This document shows, piece by piece, positions 55,995 through 64,000 of a stretch of 64,000 nucleotides of DNA. Both the position numbers and the translations under genes were made by a program. The notes beneath the pieces are model-generated. The model saw only the letters and a list, made by a program, of their open reading frames with translations, was not told the origin of the DNA and made no database searches. The DNA comes from Hemerocallis citrina (lineage: Eukaryota; Streptophyta; Magnoliopsida; Asparagales; Asphodelaceae): positions 31,228,089 through 31,292,088 of the forward strand of contig CM030362.1 of NCBI GenBank assembly GCA_017893485.1. Direction: 5' to 3'. Position 1 is the stretch's first letter. Each line of letters begins with the position of its first letter.

Positions 55995-58947
55995 GATCAA
56001 ACCCGCGCCAACACCAGCTTCAGCCTACAGATCTCCAACTCTTTCTCAACAACGACCTCGCGAAGTAAAGACTCCGAAGCCGACCACCCGCTCGAGGCAT
56101 CCGAGATGGACCAGTCCATCTCGATTACCCACCAGTCACGGTCGGCTATGGCTTTCTTCAGACGAGCCACCTCCAGACCGAGCTCCCTAGACTTGTTCAT
56201 GAAATAGTTTACAGCGGCCGCTCGGTCCCGAGCCTGTTTTCGCTGTCGAGCCAGAGCTACCTCCATGGCCTCCCTCCCTGCTCGAACCAGGGATTCCTCG
56301 ACGGAAACAAGGTCGGCCCCCAAGACCTCGTGCTTCTACCAAAAGACGAGAGAAAACAAACAATCACAAGGAGAGCTAGAAAATGCACAAGTCACGAAGC
56401 CGCAACCAAAAAAGCTATCTTTTATTACTTTCAAAAGATTATGTGGTACAAACCTACGGTGCCCAGTCTGCATGAGGCATATACATTCAAAAAAAATTGC
56501 CTAGTCTATGCTTGAAGGGGGGGGGGGGTGGCACCTCATCGTAAATAGGGTCGCCCCCCCATCTCCTCGCCACCGGGAGTCAGCGGAAGGTCCCGCTGCC
56601 AACCATAGTGGAGGTGATCCACTTTCTGCTCCGGATAAATCCTCTGGAAGTACTCCTTGGCCCGGTCGTATGCCTCGTCCTGTGCCATGATCAGGGCTTC
56701 CGCCGAGGCTTCCTCCATCCTCTTCAAGGCCTTCCGCCCCTTCACCGCTTCATCTTCGATCCTCTCCTTGAGGCGATCCACGTCATTCTTGTGATGCTTG
56801 AAGATCGAGGCCATCTGGGCTTCGTGGACGAGCACCATTTGCTGAGCCTCCTTCAGCTCGTCAGTCACCTTGTTCAACTCGCGGAGATACTTATCCGCAT
56901 TCCTCCTCTCCACCATGACCACCTTCTCCAAGCACTTTTGAAAGTGCTGCCCATGAAGCATCGCCTGTCCGAAGGAGAAAAGGTCAGGAAAAAATTTCAC
57001 CAAGTTCAAACCAGATACAAATACAAAGTCTCAAGCACTTACCGAGACCGACGCCTGAGACCAACGCATGAAGGCCTGGTCAGCCGTCTGTGTCGCCAGT
57101 GCCATCCGATCCCGCTCGGTGGCAGCCTTCCTGACGAACTCTATGGACATGGGACCATCAAGCAGAGTGTCCCCTGTACGATCGACCAGTCGGGAGCAAA
57201 GGGCCGCAGCCCCTGCTGCCCCACCATCTGCTCGGTAGTGAGCCGAGGTGGGGGAAGCCCCTTCACTGGGGCCGCGACAGTCTTGCCCGAACTGCCCCCC
57301 GCATCCCGAGGCGCCCTCAGCGTGGGGGGGGGGGTGATGCATCTTGGCCTTCTTCGAGGGAGAAGGCTCCTCGGCTATCGGGATTGGTCCCTTGGTGGAC
57401 CCCCCAGCCTGGGTGGCCAGCTTCTCCTGCTCCGCCTTCTTCCTTTTCTCTGCTCTCGCCTTCTCGGTGACAGCAAGCAAGGCACGCCTGTCGTCGACCT
57501 GCTGGGAAGTCATCTCTGCAAAAATAAAAAAAGAAGGGCTAACGTTAACACGAAGCCAGAAAAGATGCAAAAATTCAGAACGAAACATACTAGGGTCGGC
57601 TGGGCTCAGTCCGGCCCGGGCCAAGTGTAGTTCCATCACTCGGGGCCACGCAATGCTGTGCCCCCCTACGATCTTCTTAACCTTCTTTCACTCCTTTTCC
57701 GTCAAGTCAATGCGCTTCGGAGGTTTGTGGTTGGGCTTGAAGAAATTCCACGAGGTCGGGATCCCCCAAGACCTCTCGCTCCAGACCATGAAATATTTCT
57801 CCTTCCACCCCTTGATGGAATCCAGATGGCCGTGCATCACCTTTTTATGCAGCCTAGGCGAGAAGTAAAATATCCCCTCCGTGTTGCCGAGCGAGCTGAT
57901 CCCTAGGATGGCTCGGAAGTAGGTCAACCTCGGTTTCACGCCCTTTTCTTGGCACTTCAGAATGAAACAAATCAAGTGTTTCCAAGAGTTTGGGCTATAC
58001 TATATTGGGCATAGCTTTGCCCAATTTAAAACCCTCTTGACAAAGGGGTGCAACGGCAAACCTCAGCCCCGAGACAAAGGCATCCTTAGGAAAGATGCAG
58101 TACCCGGTGCGAGAGTTGTGGTGAGTCGAACGCCGGGGCTCGGAATGAAGACTTCAAACTCCTGAGGAATGAAGTAGGCGGCCCTCAAGATATGAAGATA
58201 GTCTGCCTTCAAGATACACGGAATGCCGTCCATCCGAATCTTCACGCGACCCTCCTCACCCTGTACATGAGGAACAGGGCCGATATCCTTAATATCATTG
58301 GGGTACATCCTGATCGACCCCAGATTTTTAAAGGAGACCGGGGAAAACTCAAACCCCGATCTAGGGGCATATTTATCCGGAGGAGGGGGACTGTCCGGAA
58401 GGCTCAACTTCCTCTTCTTCCGACGAGGACGAGCCTTCCTCTCGGGAGATGGCATCGACAAAGGAGGTAGAGGCAGAAGGTCATCTCCAACCCCGACTGA
58501 CCCTCTTGTTGTGCCTTCGCCAGCTCCTTCTTGAGCACCCTCCCCTTCGTCTCCATCATCCTCATCCTCAACGGCGCCCTGACCCTCGGGATCCTGATCT
58601 TCCTCGCCCTCCTCCTCACCCTCGGCATCCTGATCCTCCTGATCCTCCTCGCCCTCCTCTTCACCCTCGGCATCCTGATCCTCCTCATCCTCGTCATCTT
58701 CATCATCCCCCTCTTGCTCTTCATCCTCCTCCTCCTCCTCGCCCTCGTCCACAGGCTCCTTCCCCTACCTTCGGGATCTCAGTGAAGACACTACGAAGAC
58801 TACATCGTCACCACCATCCGACCCAGGGTCTGTCAGGACCTCCTTCTTAACCTTATATTTACTAAGGGACGAAGACATTTCTGACTCGGATTCCTTCGCG
58901 GAGCGGCCCAACGAGCTTGCCTCGGATCCAGACTGAGTGCACGACAT
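55995..58947 (-). pseudogene. Antisense spliced gene of 'putative gypsy type transposon' kind
   Basis: The minus strand starts with ATG at 58947 (Ser/Glu-rich). An acidic low-complexity block follows (58752-58550), then a basic Arg/Lys stretch near 58440. Next is a domain with YFIPQEFEVFIPSPGVRL (about 58180-58130), GLPLHPFVKRVL, NSWKHLICFIL, IFYFSPRL and GWKEKYFMVW (about 57800), typical of PF04195-like plant proteins. Coiled-coil exons follow. Introns with GT-AG ends fit at 57590-57516 and 57042-56965, both multiples of three, and probably 56534-56336. Four or five stops (about 58770, 58055, 58013, 57686) kill it. Such antisense ORFs are known from several Tat families. Confidence 0.78.
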
Positions 58948-59074
58948 TACTAGACAAAAATACTAACCTGAAGCGTAAACCGTGCGATCACCGAAAAAAG
59001 TCGCCGACGGCAAGTAAGATCTTGTTCTTGTAAAATTGGAAAGTGAGAGTAAAGAAATGAAGAAGAAAAAAGTG

Positions 59075-59100
59075 GGGAGGGGGGGATTTATAAGGAGAAA
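59075..59100 (-). promoter_or_regulatory. TATA promoter of the antisense gene
   Basis: On the minus strand CCTTATAAATCC lies at about 59095-59085, roughly 140 bp upstream of the ATG at 58947. A CT-rich leader with CTTCTTCATTTC follows. A CAG followed by GTTAGTATT near 58970 could be a leader splice donor. No comparable TATA box is seen elsewhere in this 3' region. Confidence 0.55.
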
Positions 59101-59282
59101 GCGACTCCTCGATTTCCGCAATTAGATCTGGCCGTTGAATCTTAATCATCAAGATCTAACGGCCACTAATTAAGATCTGGAGTCGCTTAAATTCTTGTGC
59201 TCATGACATCATCAGTGGGCATGAAATTACCCAACTACCCCCAGGCCTTTTTCCAATAAGCAGACTTTTTTGACAAATCAAG

Positions 59283-60420
59283 AAGGGTCAGAGCTCGGGT
59301 GTCATCGCGAGCCACAAATTCCTCTTCTATTCAACAGAAGGGTCGACGCTCGGATGGCATCGCGAGCCACAATTTCCTCTTCTATTCAACGGAAGGGTCG
59401 ATGCTCAGATGGCATCGCAAGCCACAAATTCCTCTTCTATTCAACAGAAGGGTCGACGCTCGGATGGCATCGCGAGCCACAATCTCCTTCTCTATTGTTC
59501 AGGAAGCTCGAAGCTCGGATGGCATCGCGAGCCACAAATTCCTCTTCTATTCAACAGAAGGTTCGATGCTCGGATGGCATCGCGAGCCAAAATCTCCTTC
59601 TCTATTATTCAGGACGCTCGGAGCTCGGATGGGATCGTGAGCCACAATTTCCTCTTCTATTCAACAGAAGGGTCGACGCTCTGGTGGCATCGCGAACCAC
59701 AATTCCTCTTCTATTCAATGGAAGGGTCGACGCTCGGATGGCATCGCGAGCCATAATCTCCTTCTCTATTGTTCAGGAAGCTCGGAGCTCAGATGGCATC
59801 GCAAGCCACAAATTCCTCTTCTATTCAACAGAAGGATCGACGCTCGGATGGCATCGCGAGCCACAATCTCCTTCTCTATTGTTCAGGACGCTCGGAGCTC
59901 GGAGGGCATCGCGAGCCAAAATTTTCTCTTCTATTCAACTGAAGGGTTGATGCTAGGATGGCATCGCGAGCCACAATCTCCTCCTCTTCTATTCAACGGA
60001 AGGGTCGACGCTCGGGTGGCATCGTGAACCACAATTCCTTTTCTATTCAACGAAAGGGTCGATACTCAGATGGCATCGCGAGCCACAATCTCCTTCTCTA
60101 TTGTTCAGGAAGCTCGGAGCTCGGATGGCATCGCGAGCCACAAATTTCTCTTCTATTCAACAGAAGGGTCGATGCTCGGATAGCATCACGAGCCACAATC
60201 TCCTTCTCTATTGTTCAGGACGCTCGGAGCTCGGAGGGCATCACGAGCCATAATTTCCTCTTCTATTCAACTGAAGGGTCGACGCTCGGATGGCATCGCG
60301 AGCCACAATCTCCTTCTCTATTGTTCAGGAAGCTCGGAGCTCGGATGGCATCGCGAGCCACAAATTCCTCTTCTATTTAACAGAAGGGTCGACGCTCGGA
60401 TGGCATCATGAGCCACAAAC
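59283..60420. repeat. Array 3: about 55-bp repeats, about 21 copies
   Basis: The core is GCTCGGATGGCATCGCGAGC with two alternating spacers, TTCCTCTTCTATTCAACAGA and CTCCTTCTCTATTGTTCAGG. Core starts at 59358, 59413, 59468 and 59522 show the 54-55 bp period. The core is nearly identical to that of array 1, 5 kb away. Confidence 0.95.
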
Positions 60421-60479
60421 ATCATCCCATATCTCACTGAAGGCTCGGAGACCGGCCACAAATTTGTCTATTGTTCAGG

Positions 60480-61240
60480 AAGTGTAGGGGCTCGGGCCTC
60501 GGATGAAAACGCGAGCCCCAGAGCCATCCCCTATTCACAGGGGGTTCGGAGCTCGGATAACATCGTAAGCCCGTAGAGCCATCCCCTATTTCACAGGGAG
60601 ATCGGAGCTCAGATGACCCCACGAGCCCCAACCACCCTCCTCTACTCAAGGGGGCTCGGAGCTCGGATAACACCGCGAGCCCCAAGCACCCTACTATATT
60701 CAAGAGGGCTCGGAGCTCGGATGACACCGCGAGCCCCAAGAGCCCTCCTCCATTCACAGGAGGCGCGGAGCTCGGATGGAATCGCGAGCCCTAAAACCCT
60801 CCTTTGTCCCACAAGCAAGAGCTCGTCTGCCGACCTCGACGTCCCCTCGCTCTTCCAACTAGTGAAAGGATCGTCCGCCGACCCTCGGAGCTCGTCTACC
60901 GACCCCAGGCGCTCGACAAACTGAGCTCCAATCCGACAGACCTCGACGTCCCCCCACTCTTCCAACTAGCGAGAGGATCGTCCACCGACCCTCAAAGCTT
61001 GTCTATCGACCCCAGACGCTCGGCAAACCGAGCTCCAATCCGACAGACCTCGATGCCCCCCTGCTCTTCCAACTAGCGAGAGGATCGTCTGCCGACCATC
61101 GACGCTCGTCTGCTGACCCCCAATATTTGGCAAAAAGATCCCTGCTCAACGGACTTCGACGTCCCCCTGCTCTTCCAACTAGCGAGGGGATCGTCTGCCG
61201 ACCCCCGAGGCTCGTCTGCCGACCCTAAGACTTGGCAAGC
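60480..61240. repeat. Arrays 4 and 5: 55-60 bp and about 85-95 bp repeats
   Basis: About six units of GGCTCGGAGCTCGGAT...CGCGAGCCCC type fill 60480-60800. About five units with CTCTTCCAACTAGCGAGAGG and CTCGTCTGCCGACC follow to 61240. Diverged equivalents in reverse orientation occur at 63065-63450. Confidence 0.9.
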
Positions 61241-61415
61241 GTCAGTCTGACTCTTCTACGCTTAGCATCCTGCGCGACTCCAATAAGGGATCCCTTCCTC
61301 CTCCCCCCTGGCCTCTTCTGGAAGTAGCAAATTCTACTTTCTCACCGCACCCGCCACCCTGCTCTTCCTACAGAGGCGAAGAACCGCTCCTACACGGTTG
61401 GGTCACCCAGCCCTC

Positions 61416-61432
61416 CAGGAGTGTGGGGCTTG
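61416..61432 (+). promoter_or_regulatory. Polypurine tract
   Basis: AGGAGTGTGGGGCTTG immediately precedes the 3' LTR start TGATATGGG, in the place where plus-strand priming occurs. The second element has AGGAGTTGGGGGCTCC in the same place. Confidence 0.7.
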
Positions 61433-62035
61433 TGATATGGGTCGGATGACGTAGCCCCTCCTGGGCCACAGGATCTCCTCAAGAAACATACACCCCCGGG
61501 TCATCCGGATCCGCCACGTCAGCATCGAAAAACAGCCCGGGCCTCTACCACGTCAGCCTGGAAACCGCCCGGGCCTCTGCCACATCAGCCTGTAAACCGC
61601 CTGAGCCTCTGCCACATCAGTTCTATACCACCTGGGTTTCCATCGCTTCAGCCCCACGGGCAACCGGGTCCAGACCCGGCCCTAAATGGGTCCAGACCCG
61701 GTTGGCTTCTCCTATAAATACCAGGCCCTCTCCCACCTTCACAGGTAACCAATCTTTCTTCATCTCAAACCCTAGTTACTGTTACTCCCTTTCAATAGCT
61801 AATTAGATCGTCGGAGGGTCTGCTACCAAGACTAACCCCGGTGTTCCTAGACCGTCTGCAGGTATACGAGACCTCCGATCCGAGCCGAGCATCCAGTCCC
61901 CACCTCAATCGAGCCTACTTCCATACCGTTCGCCCAGCTAAGGGTCGCCAGCACCGGAGCTTCCTCCACCAATACAAATCGAGTAAGAACTCACACCTGG
62001 TGCATCCACACGCCTCCCAAAAACAAACTGCATCA
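61433..62035 (+). repeat. 3' LTR of the Tat element
   Basis: It starts TGATATGGG and ends AACTGCATCA. The TATA box CTATAAATACC is conserved at about 61711. Compared with the 5' LTR it lacks a 14-bp piece in the CCGATCCGAGC region and has about 43 substitutions by hand count. Confidence 0.95.
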
Positions 62036-62474
62036 ATAATCATTTACATGTGTGATGCACATTTAATATATATAATAAAACACAAAGAAAGCTATCAAGT
62101 GGTTCTTCTTCAATCCCCCCTAAAATCAAAGGCCCGGATCTAACATCACAAAACATATTTTTCCCCCAAAACTCAAATTCAAATCCCCCACCCAAAACAA
62201 CTCCTATATTTATTTAACTATTTTTTCTCTCTTTCTCTCCCTCCCTCTTCTATTCAAAAAATTAAGAAAATAAAAATTTTAAAAAAATTAAAAATTAAAA
62301 AACTAAAAAAAATAAAAATTTAAAAAATAATTCAAAAAAATCATATAATATGTTTTTTGCTCTATGTTTGCTACTTCAATTAATTTGCTGGACCTCCAAA
62401 ACTATTTTATATGATCAAACAAGGTGCACCGTTTCGAAGACGTGCCGTAGGCACGTGTCAACGGGCAAACCTAG
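62036..62474 (+). mobile_element. Helitron-like 3' part, plus strand
   Basis: The end shows the hairpin ACGTGCC-GTA-GGCACGT at 62440-62456, then 14 nt and CTAG at 62471-62474 followed by T. A 5' TC terminus was not found; the Tat element probably separates or disrupts it. The interior is pyrimidine-rich and then A-rich, without a gene. Confidence 0.5.
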
Positions 62475-62838
62475 TATATTAAAAAAAATAAAGTAAAAAA
62501 TCTAACGTAGTGAGGAATTGAACCTAAGACCTCCTTCATATTAGTTATGCACTCGTTGGTAGATTTACAAACGACACTAAGGCATTCTCCCATTATAATA
62601 TTATTAGTATTTTTCACGTGCGATGCACGTTTTGATAAAGAGTTGGAGTTCAACGTGAGATACACGTAAGTTAACAGTAATTAGCATGTGCGATGAATGC
62701 CTTAATTTTTAAAAAAAATGGAACTGAACGGGCCATACACGTATTTTTCATAAATTAGGAATGGAATTTTTTTACATGTACGTGTGATGCACGTGTTGAA
62801 AAATATATTTGGGGTTAAACATGCGATGAACGGTTTTT
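62475..62838. other. More Helitron-like hairpin ends, no gene
   Basis: ACGTGCGATGCACGT-type hairpins recur near 62617, 62690 and 62780, with the CCCATTATAATATTA 5'-end motif at 62590. They belong to the same small-unit family as 47736-48408. Confidence 0.5.
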
Positions 62839-63064
62839 TAAGGGATCCTGTGGCCTAGGATAGGCCACGTCATCAGACCCATAGCAGGAGCCCCCAACTC
62901 CTGGAGGGCTGGATAATCCAGCCGTGTATGAGTGATTTTTTGCCTCTGTAGAAAGAGCGGAGTGGTGTGTACGACGAAGAACGAGATCCGTATATTCCGG
63001 GAAAGGCCAGCGGGGTAGGATGAAGGGGATCCCCTTTTGGAGTCACGAGGGGTGTCGAGTGTCG

Positions 63065-63455
63065 AAGGGTAGGAGCTCGCTTTGCCGAGCGTCGAGACTC
63101 GGAAGACGAGCCCCCTTACTTGTTGGAAAAGCAAGGGGACATGGAGATCTGAGGAGTTGATGCTCGCTTTGTCGAGTGTCGAGGGTCGGAAGACGAGCTC
63201 CTCACTTGTTGGAAAAGTGGGGGGACGTCGAGTTCCGAGGAGAGGCTGGCTTAGCCGAGCGTCGAGGGTCGGGAGATGAGCCCCCTCACTTATTGAAAAA
63301 GCAAAGGGACATTGGGATCCGAGGAGTAGGAGCTCGCTTTGCCGAGCATCGAGGGTTGGGAGACGAGCCCCCTCACTTGTTAGAAAAGTAAGGGGACGTC
63401 GATACCTTAGGAGTTAAAGCTCGCTCAGCCGAGCGTCGAGGGTCGGTAGATGAGC
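63065..63455. repeat. About 86-bp repeats, five copies, in the second Tat element
   Basis: CTCGCTTTGCCGAGCGTCGAG-type starts recur near 63075, 63160, 63247, 63332 and 63418. They are diverged counterparts of array 5 of the first element on the other strand. Confidence 0.9.
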
Positions 63456-63469
63456 CCCTCACTGTTGAG

Positions 63470-64000
63470 GGAGAATTTATGGCTCGCGGTGTCATCCGAA
63501 CGCTGAGCCTCAAGCTGAATTGAGGAGGAATTTAGGGCTTGCAGTGTCATCCGAGCATCGAGCCTCAAGCTGAATTGATGAGGATTTTGTGGCTCGCGGT
63601 GTCATCCGAGCGTCGAGCCTCAAGTTTATTTGAGGAGGAATTTGTGGCTTGCGGTGTCATCCGATCGTTGAGCCTCAAGTTGAATTGAGGAGGAATTTGT
63701 GGCTCGCGGTGTCATCCGAGCGTCGAGCCTCAAGATGAATTGAGGAGGGAATTGTGGCGCGCGATGTCATCCGAGCGTCGAGCCTCAAGCTGATTTGAAG
63801 AGTAATTTGGGGTCGCGGTGCCATCCGAGAGTCGAGCCTCAAGCTGAATCGAGGAGGAATTTGTGGCTCGCAGTGTCATCCAAGCGTCGGTCGAGCCTCA
63901 AGCTGAATTGAGGAGGAATTTGTGGCTCACGGTACCATCAGAGCATCGAGCCTCAAGCTGAATTGAGAAGGAATTTCTGGCTCACGATGCCATCCGAGCG
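63470..64000. repeat. About 58-bp repeats, nine or more copies, running off the window
   Basis: The core is GCTCGCGGTGTCATCCGAGC with spacer CTCAAGCTGAATTGAGGAGG. On the minus strand the core resembles that of arrays 1 and 3, with GTGTC in place of GATGCC. Confidence 0.93.

Larger units (their letters stand above)
48456..62035 (+). mobile_element. Complete Ty3/gypsy Tat-lineage LTR retrotransposon, 13.6 kb, inactive
   Basis: LTRs of 616 and 603 bp begin TGAT and end ATCA, and an exact 5-bp duplication, ATAAT, lies at 48451-48455 and 62036-62040. The order is gag, protease, RT, RNase H, second RNase H, integrase, no chromodomain, then about 7.6 kb of 3' sequence with an antisense gene and tandem arrays. 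This is the Tat architecture. By eye about 43 substitutions separate the LTRs (about 7%), mostly transitions, plus a 14-bp indel. GC content is clearly higher than in the flanks. Confidence 0.95.
62839..64000 (-). mobile_element. Second Tat element, opposite strand, LTR truncated to about 48 bp
   Basis: On the minus strand the 3' internal region ends with AGGAGTTGGGGGCTCC, and the LTR starts TGCTATGGGTCTGATGACG at 62886 and stops at 62839. The block left of the polypurine tract, with CTACAGAGGC and CCAGCCCTCCAGGAG, aligns to 61360-61420 of the first element. It runs off the window, so its coding part is unseen. Confidence 0.85.

Noticed and set aside
57344..57868. 174-aa and 340-aa plus-strand ORFs in the Tat 3' region (also 56608-57630)
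   Set aside because: Shadows of the antisense gene, whose frame contains the recognisable domain and introns.
59283..60420. CRISPR-like array (regular repeats with spacers)
   Set aside because: Plant retrotransposon context, only two alternating related spacers, repeats diverged; a tandem satellite explains it.
59270..60490. 226-aa and similar repetitive plus-strand ORFs
   Set aside because: The 54-55 bp period keeps a frame open by chance; the peptides mirror the DNA repeat.

Overview
This window is nuclear DNA of a flowering plant. The evidence is spliceosomal exon remnants of a plant GSK3/SHAGGY-like kinase, a Ty3/gypsy element of the plant Tat type (degenerate RNase H followed by a second, archaeal-type RNase H), a plant L1-type LINE, and plant MITE families (MULE, hAT, Harbinger, Helitron). 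The species cannot be named from the sequence. No intact protein-coding gene is visible. No rRNA, organellar insertion, CRISPR array or bacterial feature was seen.

Layout. 1-1.6 kb: the 3' part of a large gypsy-type LTR abutting a minus-strand LINE endonuclease fragment. 2.7-9.3 kb: repeats and MITEs, including a 408-bp MULE MITE, a 1.49-kb near-palindromic foldback MULE and a 174-bp MULE MITE, each with an exact 9-bp target duplication, plus two copies of a dispersed repeat. 9.3-10.7 kb: a broken Copia gag on the minus strand. 10.7-18.0 kb: a decayed LINE with ORF1, endonuclease, RT and zf-RVT, split in ORF1 by a 990-bp hAT element with a perfect 8-bp target duplication. 18-24 kb: AT-rich decayed DNA with an orphan exon and a gypsy 3' remnant. 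24.1-32.3 kb: a roughly 4.9-kb solo LTR (TSD TTCTG) carrying a second, opposite-strand 3.2-kb LTR. 34.9-36.7 kb: a four-copy array of about 510-bp units.

38.7-47.3 kb holds two direct, diverged copies of a minus-strand GSK3/SHAGGY-like kinase pseudogene that keep exon order and splice sites. Copy A received an hAT-like element that now holds a tRNA-Ser-like gene with anticodon UCA and a Copia-like LTR. Copy B received a Harbinger MITE and an hAT-like MITE. Each copy preserves the other's empty insertion sites. A TATA promoter and an exon with a good splice donor lie at 47.3-46.97 kb, upstream of copy B.

48.5-62.0 kb is a complete but dead 13.6-kb Tat-lineage retrotransposon (LTRs 616 and 603 bp, TSD ATAAT). 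It was inserted into a chain of small Helitron-like units. It carries gag, protease, RT, two RNase H domains and integrase, then a hypervariable 3' region with several tandem arrays and an antisense multi-exon gene of the 'putative gypsy type transposon' (PF04195-like) kind with its own TATA box. Nearly all its stop codons can be explained by C-to-T or G-to-A changes. From 62.84 kb to the window end is a related Tat element in the opposite orientation, with its LTR truncated to about 48 bp.

Most of the window is therefore several rounds of transposition over a decayed gene duplication. The strongest items for a second look are the antisense gene and satellite-like arrays of the Tat element, the foldback MULE, the UCA tRNA, and the duplicated kinase pseudogenes with mutual empty sites.
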